Below are positions 27,571-36,918 of a stretch of DNA of 64,000 bases, piece after piece. Numbering within the stretch: the first letter of the stretch is position 1; each line of letters starts with the position of its first letter. The DNA comes from Streptomyces pyxinicus (GTDB lineage: Bacteria > Actinomycetota > Actinomycetes > Streptomycetales > Streptomycetaceae). The position numbers and the translations under genes are program-made. Below the pieces are notes generated by a model that saw only the letters and a list, made by a program, of their open reading frames with translations, was not told the DNA's origin and did not search any database. Where the stretch lies: positions 248,001-312,000 of the forward strand of contig NZ_JANUGP010000005.1 in the NCBI RefSeq assembly GCF_024753135.1, given 5' to 3'.

Positions 27571-29376
27571 TCAGGAGGCGGCCGGCCTGTAGTCGCCGCC
27601 GAGGACGACCGAGACGTCGGCGCCCGAGGAGACGGCGCCCTTGGCCACCGAGCCGGCCGGCAGGCCGAGGGTCTTGGCGACCTCACTGGCGTCGGCCTGG
27701 TGGGAGGCGTCCGCGTACGTCACCTTCGAGACGGCCCGGGTGCCGCCGGCGCTGCCGCCCTCCAGGAAGGTGAAGCCGCCGTTCAGCAGCGTCACGCGGG
27801 CCTTCTCGGCGTCGTCCTCGACGCCGGTGGCGTTCTGTACGGAGACCCGGACCGCGGAGCCGGCGTCGGGGCTCTTGGCGGTGCCGCCGAGGATGTCCTT
27901 GACCACGCTGTCGCTGGTCCGCGCGCTCAGGGTGCCGTCGGCCCCGACGGGCAGCAGGGCGGTCTTGTAGTCGCCGCTCTTGGCGAGGTCGGCGAGCTTG
28001 GCCAGGAAGGCGCCGAGGTCCTTGTCGGTGAGCGGCGGGTCGAGGATCTGGGCGAGGGTCTGCACGGTGGTGGTCGCCGAGTCCGGCTCGGAGGAGATCT
28101 TGCGCAGGACGCCCTGGAGAACCTGGCCGAAGCGCTCCAGCTGGGCGTTCTGGGCCTCGCCGGGGGCGCGGTAGGTGGCGTAGGCGACGGCCGTCTTGCC
28201 GCTCAGGGTCTGGTCGGAACCCTGGTGGACGAGGGGCGCGGCACCCTTCTTCTTGCTGTCCGGGTCGGGCACGTCGGCGTTGGTGTCGACCTCGATGTTG
28301 CCGACCAGGTCGACGAGGTTCTGGAGGTAGGGGGTGTCCAGGCGCCAGGTGCCCTGGATGTCGGTGCCGAGGACGGTGTCGAGCTGGTCGCGGGTGCCGG
28401 AGGAACCGTCGTCCTCGACCGACTTGGCGAGGGTGGTGGTGGAGCCGTCGTCGCCGCTGAGGGCGAGCGAGTTGGGCAGCAGGACGGTGGTGCCCTGCTT
28501 GGTGGTGGTGTTGTCGACCAGCAGCGCCGTCGAGGTGCCGCTCTTCCCGGTGTTGTGCAGATGGATGACGAGCACGTCGCGCTTCTGGGCGGCGACCGGT
28601 GTGGCGGTGCCGTTCTTGCCGCCGGCGGCGGACAGGCCGGGGAGCTTGCCCGCGTACCAGAGGTAGCCGACGCCGGCGACGACGAGCAGGGCGAGGACGA
28701 CGAGCAGGGCGACGATCCGGCCGCGGGCCCGGCGGCGGGCCTCCTCGCGGCGCTCGGTGCGGTTCTCGGTGAACTTCAGCCAGTCGATGACGTCCTCGGA
28801 GTCGCCGTCCGGCTCCTCGACGAACGCGAACTGCTCGGCGCCGTGGTCCGGCCGCTCCGGGTCGTCCTGCCGCGCGGGCTCCCCGGGGGCGTACGGGGAC
28901 TCGCCGGGCGGGTACGGCGACTCGCCGTAGGACGACTCGTCGGGTGCGTACGGCGGCTCCGGGGTGTACGGCGTCTGCTGGGGGCCGGCCTGCTGCGGGA
29001 TGTAGGCGGTCTGCTCGGCGACCCTCGGCTGCTGCCCGCTGCTCGCCGCCTGCCCGTACGGGTCGTAGGGGCCGCCGGGGGCGTGGGTGCCGGTGCCGTA
29101 GGGGTCGTACGGGGTCTGCGTGCCGTAGGGATCGTAGGCGGACGGCTGCTGCGCGGACCCGTAGGGGGACGCCTGCTGTCCGCCGGTGGCGTACGGGTCG
29201 TAGCCGTAGCCGCCCTGCCCCGCGGTGTCCTGCTGGGCGTAGGGGTCGGGGGCCGGCTGCGGGGTCTGCTGTTGCGGGACCTGCCGGTAGACGGGCCGGC
29301 CGTACTCGTCATAACCCGTGATCTCGTAGGGGCCGTCGCCGTAGTGTGCGTCGCCCGCGTCGTATCGGTTGTTCAC
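27571..29376 (-). CDS. LCP-like (LytR-CpsA-Psr) protein with LytR C-terminal domain
   Basis: A 601-residue membrane protein. Residues 1-~190 are a disordered Tyr/Pro/Gly-rich cytoplasmic region with YDPYG and SPYAPGE repeats. One membrane segment (IVALLVVLALLVVAGVGYLWY) follows near 220, then an LCP-like domain (~255-440) and a LytR_C domain (~510-600). LCP enzymes attach teichoic acids and other glycopolymers to peptidoglycan. This copy lacks the usual SIPRD and dense Arg motifs, so its activity is uncertain. I recall the S. coelicolor gene before nadD as pdtA, a transferase for an anionic wall polymer. The GTG at 29376 has GAGAGGGG upstream. Confidence 0.8.
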   Translation of the reverse strand: MNNRYDAGDAHYGDGPYEITGYDEYGRPVYRQVPQQQTPQPAPDPYAQQDTAGQGGYGYDPYATGGQQASPYGSAQQPSAYDPYGTQTPYDPYGTGTHAPGGPYDPYGQAASSGQQPRVAEQTAYIPQQAGPQQTPYTPEPPYAPDESSYGESPYPPGESPYAPGEPARQDDPERPDHGAEQFAFVEEPDGDSEDVIDWLKFTENRTERREEARRRARGRIVALLVVLALLVVAGVGYLWYAGKLPGLSAAGGKNGTATPVAAQKRDVLVIHLHNTGKSGTSTALLVDNTTTKQGTTVLLPNSLALSGDDGSTTTLAKSVEDDGSSGTRDQLDTVLGTDIQGTWRLDTPYLQNLVDLVGNIEVDTNADVPDPDSKKKGAAPLVHQGSDQTLSGKTAVAYATYRAPGEAQNAQLERFGQVLQGVLRKISSEPDSATTTVQTLAQILDPPLTDKDLGAFLAKLADLAKSGDYKTALLPVGADGTLSARTSDSVVKDILGGTAKSPDAGSAVRVSVQNATGVEDDAEKARVTLLNGGFTFLEGGSAGGTRAVSKVTYADASHQADASEVAKTLGLPAGSVAKGAVSSGADVSVVLGGDYRPAAS

Positions 29377-29392
29377 CGGTGCCCCTCTCGGC

Positions 29393-30064
29393 TCACTCGC
29401 CGCGGTACAGCTCGCGCTTGTCGATGTAGCGCACGACTCCGTCCGGCACCATGTACCAGATGGGGTCCCCCTTGGCGACTCTCGCACGGCAGTCCGTGGA
29501 GGAGATGGCCAGCGCCGGAACCTCCACGAGAGAGACACCGCCCTCCGGCAGGCCGGGGTCGGCCAGGTGGTGGCCGGGACGCGTGACACCGATGAAGTGC
29601 GCGAGGGAGAACAGCTCCTCCGAGTCGCGCCAGGTCAGGATCTGGCCGAGCGCGTCGGCGCCGGTGATGAAGAACAGGTCGGTGTCCGGGTTGAGGGCGC
29701 GCAGGTCGCGCAGGGTGTCGACGGTGTAGGTGGGGCCGCCGCGGTCGATGTCGATGCGGCTGACGGAGAACTGGGGGTTCTCGGCGGTGGCGATGACCGT
29801 CATCAGATAGCGGTCCTCGGCCGGGGAGACCGTGCGGTGCGACTTCTGCCAGGGCTCGCCGGTGGGCACGAACACCACCTCGTCCAGCTGGAACTGGGTG
29901 GCGACCTCACTGGCGGCCACCAGGTGCCCGTGGTGGACCGGGTCGAACGTCCCGCCCATGACACCGAGGCGCCGCTTGCCGGTGCGGGCGGGGCCGTGGC
30001 CCGGCCGGGCCCCCGGGTCCTGCACCGTGCCGTCGGCGGTCGCGTGTGCCGGACCGGTAGGCAT
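29393..30064 (-). CDS. nadD: Nicotinate-nucleotide adenylyltransferase
   Basis: A 223-residue nucleotidyltransferase making deamido-NAD from nicotinate mononucleotide and [15 protein letters not shown] carries the (T/H)xGH-type ATP motif, and [10 protein letters not shown] is the second family motif. The ATG at 30064 is chosen because GGGAGAG lies eight bases before it; ATG 30079 would add five residues. It is followed after 16 bases by the LCP-like gene and then rsfS. Confidence 0.95.
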   Translation of the reverse strand: MPTGPAHATADGTVQDPGARPGHGPARTGKRRLGVMGGTFDPVHHGHLVAASEVATQFQLDEVVFVPTGEPWQKSHRTVSPAEDRYLMTVIATAENPQFSVSRIDIDRGGPTYTVDTLRDLRALNPDTDLFFITGADALGQILTWRDSEELFSLAHFIGVTRPGHHLADPGLPEGGVSLVEVPALAISSTDCRARVAKGDPIWYMVPDGVVRYIDKRELYRGE

Positions 30065-30134
30065 GTCCTGCTCTCCCATGCGTGCAGACCCTACCGGCCC
30101 GGCCTGAGGCGTCCGGCCGGGGACGGGCTCGCGC

Positions 30135-30299
30135 TCAGCGGTCGCGGTTGAAGCGCGTGGTGATCCACAGCAGCAGAAGCAGGATGACGAAGGCGCTGCC
30201 GCCCGTGATGGCGGGGTTCAGGCTGTTGTGGTTGCCGCCGTGCTCCTCGCCCTCGGCGGCAAGGGTGACCAAGTGGGCTGCGGCAGTGTGGAGGATCAT
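30135..30299 (-). CDS. 54-residue single-pass membrane protein
   Basis: It encodes an N-terminal helical stretch rich in Ala and His/Glu ([16 protein letters not shown]), then one membrane helix ([15 protein letters not shown]) and a short basic tail (RFNRD). It is probably a small inner-membrane protein with its N terminus outside. It begins at ATG 30299 with AGG upstream. Its neighbour at 30448-30612 has the same length and topology. Function unknown. Confidence 0.6.
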   Translation of the reverse strand: MILHTAAAHLVTLAAEGEEHGGNHNSLNPAITGGSAFVILLLLLWITTRFNRDR

Positions 30300-30447
30300 C
30301 TTCGGCGGACCTATCGCGTGTGGGCGGGATAAAGATGTCGGCTCATCGTATGCGGGCGGCCGGGCGCCGATCACCCCGACTCCGCCGTTGGGGCCGGGCG
30401 GTGGCCGACACGCCGGGCCGGAACGGGCGGGGAACTTCCCGCGGCCG

Positions 30448-30612
30448 TCAGTCGTCCTTCCGCTTGTAGCCGCGCAGCAGGAACCACGCGGTCAGTGCAC
30501 AGCCCAGGATCATGACGACGAGAACGATACGGAGCAGATTTCCCGACCCGTGTTGCTGGACGGCGCTCGTGGCGGCCTCGGTCAGCCGGGCGGCTGCGGG
30601 GTGGTGCTCCAT
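30448..30612 (-). CDS. 54-residue single-pass membrane protein
   Basis: A short N-terminal region (EHHPAAARLTEAAT), one membrane helix (LLRIVLVVMILGCALTAWFLL) and a basic C terminus (RGYKRKDD). The ATG at 30612 is preceded by AAGGAG at ten bases. It is divergent from the M48 protease gene 103 bases away. Function unknown. Confidence 0.65.
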   Translation of the reverse strand: MEHHPAAARLTEAATSAVQQHGSGNLLRIVLVVMILGCALTAWFLLRGYKRKDD

Positions 30613-30715
30613 CACATGGACTCCTTCGGCTGTACTGCCCGTCCACGGTATCTCCGCCCAGGCTGGGCCCCGCCCCGGGGGTGCAGCGGGCACTGACACG
30701 CACTTGGGGGAAGAC

Positions 30716-31798
30716 ATGTCCGACGACGACCACCAGCAGACGGGGCGGGAGCGGCTGCCCGGCAGGCAGCGCACCCGCTTCCCGGGCATCTCCTCACGCG
30801 CGTACGAGCATCCGGCCGACCGCTCCGCCCTGGTCGCGCTGCGCAGGCTCAGCGGGTTCGACACCGTCTTCAAGGCGCTCAGCGGGCTGCTGCCGGAGCG
30901 CAGCCTGCGGTTGCTGTTCCTGTCCGACTCGGTGCGGGTCTCCGACCGGCAGTTCTCGCACCTGCACGACATGCTGCGCGACGCCTGCTACATCCTGGAC
31001 CTGGAGAAGGTCCCGCCGATGTACGTCACGCAGGACCCGAAGCCGAACGCGATGTGCATCGGTCTGGACGAGCCGATCATCGTCGTCACCACCGGGCTCG
31101 TCGAGCTGCTCGACGAGGAGGAGATGCGGGCGGTCGTCGGCCACGAGGTGGGGCACGCCCTGTCCGGGCACGCGGTGTACCGCACGATCCTGCTGTTCCT
31201 GACCACGCTGGCGGTCCGGGTCGCCTGGATCCCGCTGGGCAACATCGCGATCATGGCGCTGGTGACGGCGCTGCGGGAGTGGTTCCGCAAGTCGGAGTTG
31301 TCCGCCGACCGGGCGGGACTGCTGGTGGGCCAGGACGTACGGGCCTCGATGCGCGGCCTGATGAAGATCGCGGGCGGCAACCACCTGCACGAGATGAACG
31401 TGGACGCGTTCCTGGAGCAGGCCGAGGAGTACGACTCGGGGGGCGACCTGCGCGACTCGGTGCTGAAGATCCTCAACGTGCTGCCCCGCTCGCACCCGTT
31501 CACCACCGTGCGGGCGGCCGAGCTGAAGAAGTGGGCCGAGTCCCGGGACCACCAGCGGATCATGGACGGTCACTACCCGCGGCGGGACGAGGACAAGGAC
31601 ACCTCCGTCCGCGACTCCTTCCGCGAGTCGGCGGCCGGCTACGCGAGCGATGTGAAGGGCTCCAAGGACCCGCTGATGAAGCTGGTCAGCGATCTGGCGG
31701 GCGGCGCGGGCGACCTGGGCGGCCGGGTCCGCCGCGGCTTCGACGGCTTCCGCACCCCGCCGCCGCCGAAGGACGCGCGGGAGGGAGACGAGGCGTAG
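30716..31798 (+). CDS. M48 family metalloprotease
   Basis: A 360-residue zinc peptidase. The active site VVGHEVGHALSGH lies near residue 140, with the third ligand Glu in KSELSADRAGL near 200. One or two membrane helices lie just after the zinc motif (RTILLFLTTLAVRVAWIPLGNIAIM), so it is probably a membrane-attached, cytoplasm-facing HtpX/Ste24 relative involved in membrane-protein quality control (inferred from the family). GGGGGAAG precedes the ATG. The C-terminal ~60 residues are a family-atypical charged tail. Confidence 0.88.
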   Translation: MSDDDHQQTGRERLPGRQRTRFPGISSRAYEHPADRSALVALRRLSGFDTVFKALSGLLPERSLRLLFLSDSVRVSDRQFSHLHDMLRDACYILDLEKVPPMYVTQDPKPNAMCIGLDEPIIVVTTGLVELLDEEEMRAVVGHEVGHALSGHAVYRTILLFLTTLAVRVAWIPLGNIAIMALVTALREWFRKSELSADRAGLLVGQDVRASMRGLMKIAGGNHLHEMNVDAFLEQAEEYDSGGDLRDSVLKILNVLPRSHPFTTVRAAELKKWAESRDHQRIMDGHYPRRDEDKDTSVRDSFRESAAGYASDVKGSKDPLMKLVSDLAGGAGDLGGRVRRGFDGFRTPPPPKDAREGDEA

Positions 31799-31845
31799 CC
31801 CCCGGGCACGCGAGGTCGTGCGCGGCCGGCCGAGGTGGCGTCGGC

Positions 31846-32916
31846 TCACACCTTCGGTTCGGCTCCGGGCGCCAGGGTGCCGCACAGGGCCGGGGCGGCG
31901 CCCGGCTGGTAGGGGTCGGTGCCCGCGGGGCCGCCCGCCCTGGCCCGCCGGCCGGCCAGCAGGGGGTGCAGATAGGCGCCGGTGTCCTCGGCGCAGGACA
32001 GCGGGCCCGCCTGGACATGGGAGGTGGCGAGCTGGACCTGGTGGGTGCGCAGGTCGTCGCGGTCGAAGCGGAAGGTCACCTCGCGGCGGACGGTGAAGAG
32101 GGACACCGCGGCGCCAGCCGCGGCACCGGCGGGGCGCACGGCGTAGACGAAGGTGTGGTCGGCGGTGATCTCCAGGGTGGCCGCGTCGCTCTCGGTGACC
32201 TGGAGGGTGCCGCGGACCCGGATCCGGTCGTCGGCCAGCCGGAGCTGGGCGGGGTCGAAGCGCACCAGCCAGCCGGTGGGGGCGTGCCGGCCGTCGGCCG
32301 CCGGGTGGTCGAGGCTCTGGTCGAACTGGTCGAGTTGGTCGGGGTCGAGCAGGGCGCGGGCGGGGGCGACCGCGCGGCCGGTCAGGACCTCGGGGTAGAG
32401 CGAGGAGCGGACGATGTAGTCCTTGGCGGTGGTGAGGGCGGCCACGACCTGGCTGTCGGAGAAGTGCGCGGTGGCCCGGGCGGCCGGCAGCGGCACGCCT
32501 TCGGCGCCGATGTCGTACGGGGCGGCCGGGCTGTGGGCGAACAGGGTCGCGGCGTCGGCGGCGCCGGGCACCTTGCCAGTGGGGGCGAGCGGGAGGACGG
32601 TCATCCGCAGGGCCTCGACGGACCGTCTGGCCGCCGGGGAGGGGTAGGGGTGGCGGACGCCCATGTAGATCGCGGTGCCGAAGGCGACGGCGATCAGCAC
32701 GGCGAGGACCAGCAGCTGCCGGGTCAGTCCGCGGCGCAGGGGCGGGCGGCGGCGTACGGCGGGGGCGTGGTCGGCCATCCGCTCCTCGGCCGAGAACTCC
32801 TGGAGGCGGGCAGCGCGGACGAACGACTCGTCGAAGACGACGGATCGGTATTCGTCCTCCGCACCGCCGGGGCCGCTCTCGGGGGCCCCTTCCGGTGGGT
32901 CCGCAGGCCCGCCCAT
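31846..32916 (-). CDS. SCO2583-like membrane protein
   Basis: A 356-residue protein. It opens with an acidic N-terminal region containing YRSVVFDESFVRAARLQE, has one membrane helix (LLVLAVLIAVAFGTAIYMGV, ~residue 80) and a large extracytoplasmic domain (~100-356). The N-terminal motif is shared with the next gene upstream (33006-33572). NCBI-style names group both as SCO2583/SCO2584 N-terminal domain proteins, as I recall. The ATG at 32916 is chosen because TACCCT lies exactly six bases before it, a leaderless promoter pattern; ATG 32943 is the alternative. Confidence 0.75.
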   Translation of the reverse strand: MGGPADPPEGAPESGPGGAEDEYRSVVFDESFVRAARLQEFSAEERMADHAPAVRRRPPLRRGLTRQLLVLAVLIAVAFGTAIYMGVRHPYPSPAARRSVEALRMTVLPLAPTGKVPGAADAATLFAHSPAAPYDIGAEGVPLPAARATAHFSDSQVVAALTTAKDYIVRSSLYPEVLTGRAVAPARALLDPDQLDQFDQSLDHPAADGRHAPTGWLVRFDPAQLRLADDRIRVRGTLQVTESDAATLEITADHTFVYAVRPAGAAAGAAVSLFTVRREVTFRFDRDDLRTHQVQLATSHVQAGPLSCAEDTGAYLHPLLAGRRARAGGPAGTDPYQPGAAPALCGTLAPGAEPKV

Positions 32917-33005
32917 ACTGTGAGGGTAGGTCTTCGGGGCCATCGGTAAACGCCCCGCTGTGCGACAAGTTCTGACGGCTCCTCAGCCGGGGCGGACGCC
33001 CGCGC

Positions 33006-33572
33006 TCAGGGGGATCGCGGGGCGGCGGAGACGGCCGGCCGGGAGGAGGCCGACGGGACGGAGGGCGCGGCGGCGCTGCCCTGTTCCAGGCCGGTGGAGG
33101 CGGGGGCGGGCACCCGGTCGCGGGTGCCGGAGGAACCTCCCCGGTAGACGGCGGCGAAGGCCAGGGCGACCATGCCGATGCCCATCACGACGGCGAGTAC
33201 CCAGGCGACGGGCCGGTGCCAGCGGACCTGCCTGCCGTAGAGGCCGTGGTGGCCGTCGAGGGGGTGGGCGTCGTCCGGCTCGGTGTCGTCCTCGTGCCGG
33301 TATCGGCCGTATCCGGCGCCCTCGGGTCCGGGGGTGTCGTCGTAGCGGTCGGCTCCGGAGCGGGCGCGGGCCTCCGCCTCGGAGGCCTCGGCTCTGGCCT
33401 GCGCGGCGGCGAGCAGGCGCTCGACGGCGCTCGGCTCGTGGACCCTGGCCGCCTTCACGAAGGCCTCGTCGAAGACCACGGAGGCGAACTCTTCGTCCGA
33501 CACCCCGCGGTCGTGGTCGTCGTCGGGCTCCCGGCCGTCCGGAAACGGCGTGCCCCCCACGTCCTCCGGCAC
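33006..33572 (-). CDS. SCO2584-like membrane protein, spore wall synthesis candidate
   Basis: A 188-residue protein. Its acidic cytoplasmic N terminus contains FASVVFDEAFVKAARVHE, then a coiled region rich in Ala/Glu, one membrane helix (VAWVLAVVMGIGMVALAFAAV, ~residue 125) and a Ser/Ala/Pro-rich outer tail. The S. coelicolor homologue SCO2584 was, to my recollection, described as a partner of the MreB-directed spore wall synthesising complex. GTG at 33572 is preceded at six bases by TACTCT, again a leaderless pattern. The mre/rodA cluster begins at the right edge of this window. Confidence 0.75.
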   Translation of the reverse strand: MPEDVGGTPFPDGREPDDDHDRGVSDEEFASVVFDEAFVKAARVHEPSAVERLLAAAQARAEASEAEARARSGADRYDDTPGPEGAGYGRYRHEDDTEPDDAHPLDGHHGLYGRQVRWHRPVAWVLAVVMGIGMVALAFAAVYRGGSSGTRDRVPAPASTGLEQGSAAAPSVPSASSRPAVSAAPRSP

Positions 33573-33649
33573 GCGTCCAGAGTAGACCTGGGGGGTCGGT
33601 TTGGGCAGACCGTAGCGAGATTCGTCCGCCTGCCGGGACGGGCCGCCGG

Positions 33650-34936
33650 TCAGCGTCGGACGTGTCCGTCGCCGGTGACGATGTACTTGGTGCTGGTCAG
33701 CTCGGGCAGGCCCATCGGGCCGCGGGCGTGCAGCTTCTGGGTGGAGATGCCGATCTCCGCGCCGAAGCCGAACTGGCCGCCGTCGGTGAACCGGGTGGAG
33801 GCGTTCACGGCGACGGTGGTGGAGTCGACCAGCTGGGTGAAGCGGCGGGCGGCCTGCTGGGAGGTGGTGACGATGGCCTCGGTGTGCCCGGAGGTCCACA
33901 GCCGGATGTGCTCGACGGCCCGGTCGAGGGAGTCGACGACGGCGGCGGCGATGTCGTGGGACAGGTACTCGGTCTCCCAGTCCTCCGGGGTGGCCTCGAC
34001 CACCGTGGCCTTGGAGTCCGCGGCGTAGGCGAGGACGCGTTCGTCGGCGTGCACGGTGACGCCGGCCTCGGCGAGGGCGTCCAGGGCGCGCGGCAGGAAC
34101 TCGGCGGCGATGTCCTGGTGGACGAGCAGGGTCTCGGCGGCGTTGCAGACGCTGACCCGGTGGGCCTTGGAGTTGATCAGGATCTCCACGGCGGTGTCGA
34201 GGTCGGCCTGGGCGTCGACGTAGACGTGGCAGTTGCCGGTGCCGGTCTCGATGACGGGGACGGTCGACTCGGTCACGACGGTCCGGATCAGGGAGGCGCC
34301 GCCGCGCGGGATGAGGACGTCCACCAGGCCCCGGGCGCGCATCAGCTCGCGGACGGACTCGCGGCTCTCGCCGGGCACCAGCTGGACGGCGTCGGCGGGC
34401 AGCCCGGCACCGCCGACGGCGTCCCGGATGACGCGGACGAGGGCGCGGTTGGAGGCGTGGGCGGAGCTGGAGCCGCGCAGCAGGACGGCGTTGCCGGACT
34501 TGAGGCAGAGGGCGGCGGCGTCCACGGTGACGTTGGGCCGGGCCTCGTAGATGATGCCGACGACGCCGAGCGGGACGCGGACCTGGCGCAGGTCGATGCC
34601 GTTGGGCAGGGTGGAGCCGCGGACGACCTCGCCGACCGGGTCGGGCAGCCCCGCGACGTCGCGGACGTCGGAGGCGATGGCACGGACCCGCTCCGGGGTG
34701 AGGGTGAGCCGGTCCACGATGGCCTCGCTGGTGCCGTTCTCGCGGGCCCTGGCCACGTCCTCGGCGTTGGCCTCGACGATCTCGGCGGTCCGGACCTCCA
34801 GCGCGTCGGCGATGGCGAGCAGCGCGTCGTCCTTGATGGCACGCGGCAGCGGCGCGAGGTCGGCGGCGGCGGCCTTGGCCCGGTAGGCGGCCTGGGTGAC
34901 CGGGGACATCGAGTCGTACGGCGAGAGCGTGGTCAT
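33650..34936 (-). CDS. proA: Glutamate-5-semialdehyde dehydrogenase (gamma-glutamyl phosphate reductase)
   Basis: A 428-residue enzyme reducing gamma-glutamyl phosphate with NADPH, the second step of proline synthesis. [18 protein letters not shown] and the catalytic Cys (C264 in [10 protein letters not shown]) are conserved, and the C-terminal [21 protein letters not shown] is the family signature. It lies downstream of proB but is separated from it by one extra gene. Its ATG 34936 lacks a strong ribosome site. Confidence 0.96.
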   Translation of the reverse strand: MTTLSPYDSMSPVTQAAYRAKAAAADLAPLPRAIKDDALLAIADALEVRTAEIVEANAEDVARARENGTSEAIVDRLTLTPERVRAIASDVRDVAGLPDPVGEVVRGSTLPNGIDLRQVRVPLGVVGIIYEARPNVTVDAAALCLKSGNAVLLRGSSSAHASNRALVRVIRDAVGGAGLPADAVQLVPGESRESVRELMRARGLVDVLIPRGGASLIRTVVTESTVPVIETGTGNCHVYVDAQADLDTAVEILINSKAHRVSVCNAAETLLVHQDIAAEFLPRALDALAEAGVTVHADERVLAYAADSKATVVEATPEDWETEYLSHDIAAAVVDSLDRAVEHIRLWTSGHTEAIVTTSQQAARRFTQLVDSTTVAVNASTRFTDGGQFGFGAEIGISTQKLHARGPMGLPELTSTKYIVTGDGHVRR

Positions 34937-35049
34937 GAGGGAAGCGTAGTGCGCGGGTCCGCCCCGCTCAGCGCGCGTCCCACCCCGCGAGACGCCCTGA
35001 ACAGGGGCAAATCCCCGGTTCCGGCGGCCCGGGCACCGCCCGCGCCGGC

Positions 35050-35475
35050 TCAGTAGGGGTGCACCCCCACCGGTGTCGCGGGCGGCGGGCCGTAGCCCTC
35101 GGCGATGCGCTGGTGGTAGGTCTCGCGGTCGATGACCTCCAGGCCGACGATCTCCCAGGGCGGCAGCTTCGCGGTCTGCCGGTGCTCGCCCCACAGGCGC
35201 AGGGCCACGGCGGCGGCGTCGTGCAGGTCGCGGGCCTCTTCCCAGTAGCGGATCTCGGCGTGGTCGGTCGCGTATCTGCTGGTCAGCAGGAAGGGGTGGT
35301 CGTGGGCGAGCTGTTCCAGGGCCCGCCGCAGCTCCGGCAGGGCGACCTTCTCGCCGGACACGCTGAGGGTGACGTGCCACAGGCGGGGCAGGTCCTTCGG
35401 CTCCTCATAGGTGTCCCCGGCCGCGACGCTCGTCAGAGCACCGCGGGACGCCGTCCCAGGGCGCACTCGTCTCAC
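35050..35475 (-). CDS. Conserved hypothetical protein between proB and proA
   Basis: A 141-residue soluble protein with [33 protein letters not shown] and [26 protein letters not shown]. The alternating beta/alpha pattern suggests a small ferredoxin-like or GCN5-sized fold, but I recognise no family. GTG 35475 has a perfect AAGGAGG five bases upstream, better than GTG 35490. It lies in the pro operon between proB and proA, so a link to that pathway or to translation is possible but unproven. Confidence 0.75.
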   Translation of the reverse strand: MRRVRPGTASRGALTSVAAGDTYEEPKDLPRLWHVTLSVSGEKVALPELRRALEQLAHDHPFLLTSRYATDHAEIRYWEEARDLHDAAAVALRLWGEHRQTAKLPPWEIVGLEVIDRETYHQRIAEGYGPPPATPVGVHPY

Positions 35476-35592
35476 GACGGCCTCCTTCACGCACGGCTCG
35501 CATGCCTCCTACGGCCAGTTGAGCAGGCCGGGGGCCGCCGCGTGGTGCTTTTACGGAACGTCCCCCACCGGGGTCGGTCCGTGTCCCGCGTT

Positions 35593-36741
35593 TTACGAGC
35601 GGTCCTGCGAGGGCCGTGGCTGCAGCAGGACCAGGTCGTCCCGGTGTACGACCTCGCGTTCGTACGCGGCGCCCAGTTCGCGGGCCAGCTCGCGGGTCGA
35701 GCGGCCGAGCAGCCGGGGGATCTCCTTGGCGTCGAAGTTGACGAGCCCCCGGGCGACCGGACGGCCGCCGGTGTCGCGCAGTTCCACGGGGTCGCCCGCG
35801 CCGAAGTCGCCCTCGACGGCGGCGATCCCGGCGGGCAGCAGCGACTTGCGGCCGTTCACGACCGCGTCCACCGCCCCGTCGTCCAGGGTGAGGGCGCCCC
35901 GCGGGGTGGAGGCGTGCTGGAGCCAGAGCAGCCGGTCGGCGGAGCGTTTGCCGGTGGGGTGGAAGTAGGTGCCGGTGTCGCCGCCGGCCAGCGCCTCCGC
36001 CGCGTGCACGGCGCTGGTCAGCACGACCGGGATGCCGGCGGCGGCGGCGATCCGGGCGGCCTCGACCTTGGTGACCATGCCGCCGGTGCCGACACCGGCC
36101 TTGCCCGCGCTGCCGATGTCCACACCGGCCAGGTCGCCCGGTCCGCGCACCTCCGCTATCCGGGAGGTGCCGGGCCTGGCGGGGTCGCCGTCGTAGACGC
36201 CGTCGACGTCGGAGAGGAGGACGAGGAGGTCGGCGTGGACGAGGTGGGCGACGAGGGCGGCGAGACGGTCGTTGTCGCCGAAGCGGATCTCGTCGGTGGC
36301 GACGGTGTCGTTCTCGTTGACGACCGGGAAGGCGCCCATCGCGAGGAGCTTGTCCAGGGTGCGGGAGGCGTTGCGGTGGTGGGCGCGACGGCTCATGTCG
36401 TCGGAGGTGAGCAGGACCTGCCCGACGCGGACGCCGTAGCGGGCGAAGGAGGCGGTGTAGCGGGCGACGAGCAGGCCCTGTCCGACGCTGGCGGCGGCCT
36501 GCTGCCGGGCGAGGTCCTCGGGCCGGCGGCGCAGGCCGAGCGGGGCGAGCCCGGCGGCGATGGCTCCGGAGGAGACGAGGACGACCTCGCGCTCGCCGCC
36601 GGAGCGGCTCTTGGCCAGCACGTCGACGAGGGCGTCGACCCGGTCGGCGTCCAGGCCGCCGGCCGCGGTGGTCAGCGAGGAGGAGCCCACCTTGACGACG
36701 ATCCTGCGGGCCTCACCCACGGCCTGCCTTGCGCTTGCCAC
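35593..36741 (-). CDS. proB: Glutamate 5-kinase
   Basis: A 382-residue kinase for the first committed step of proline synthesis. The N-terminal amino-acid-kinase domain starts with VVKVGSSSLTT and contains VSSGAIAAG and NENDTVATDEI. The C-terminal PUA domain runs from residue ~285 to the end, as in E. coli ProB. GTG 36741 has GGAG at ten bases. In many actinobacteria proB directly follows obgE; here a 9.5-kb envelope block lies between them. Confidence 0.96.
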   Translation of the reverse strand: MASARQAVGEARRIVVKVGSSSLTTAAGGLDADRVDALVDVLAKSRSGGEREVVLVSSGAIAAGLAPLGLRRRPEDLARQQAAASVGQGLLVARYTASFARYGVRVGQVLLTSDDMSRRAHHRNASRTLDKLLAMGAFPVVNENDTVATDEIRFGDNDRLAALVAHLVHADLLVLLSDVDGVYDGDPARPGTSRIAEVRGPGDLAGVDIGSAGKAGVGTGGMVTKVEAARIAAAAGIPVVLTSAVHAAEALAGGDTGTYFHPTGKRSADRLLWLQHASTPRGALTLDDGAVDAVVNGRKSLLPAGIAAVEGDFGAGDPVELRDTGGRPVARGLVNFDAKEIPRLLGRSTRELARELGAAYEREVVHRDDLVLLQPRPSQDRS

Positions 36742-36918
36742 GTGCTGTCTCCACTCCCTCGCGTAGCCGGCAATCTACGCGAGGCGGCCCGGGCGGCGCG
36801 CACCGGTCCAGCCTCCGGACGGGCATTGTGTAGCCGCTCCTTCACAGTCCGGATACAGACAAAGGTTGTATTGGTTGCCTGTAGAAAATAAATCTCCGGC
36901 AAAATTAGGTTGAACACC

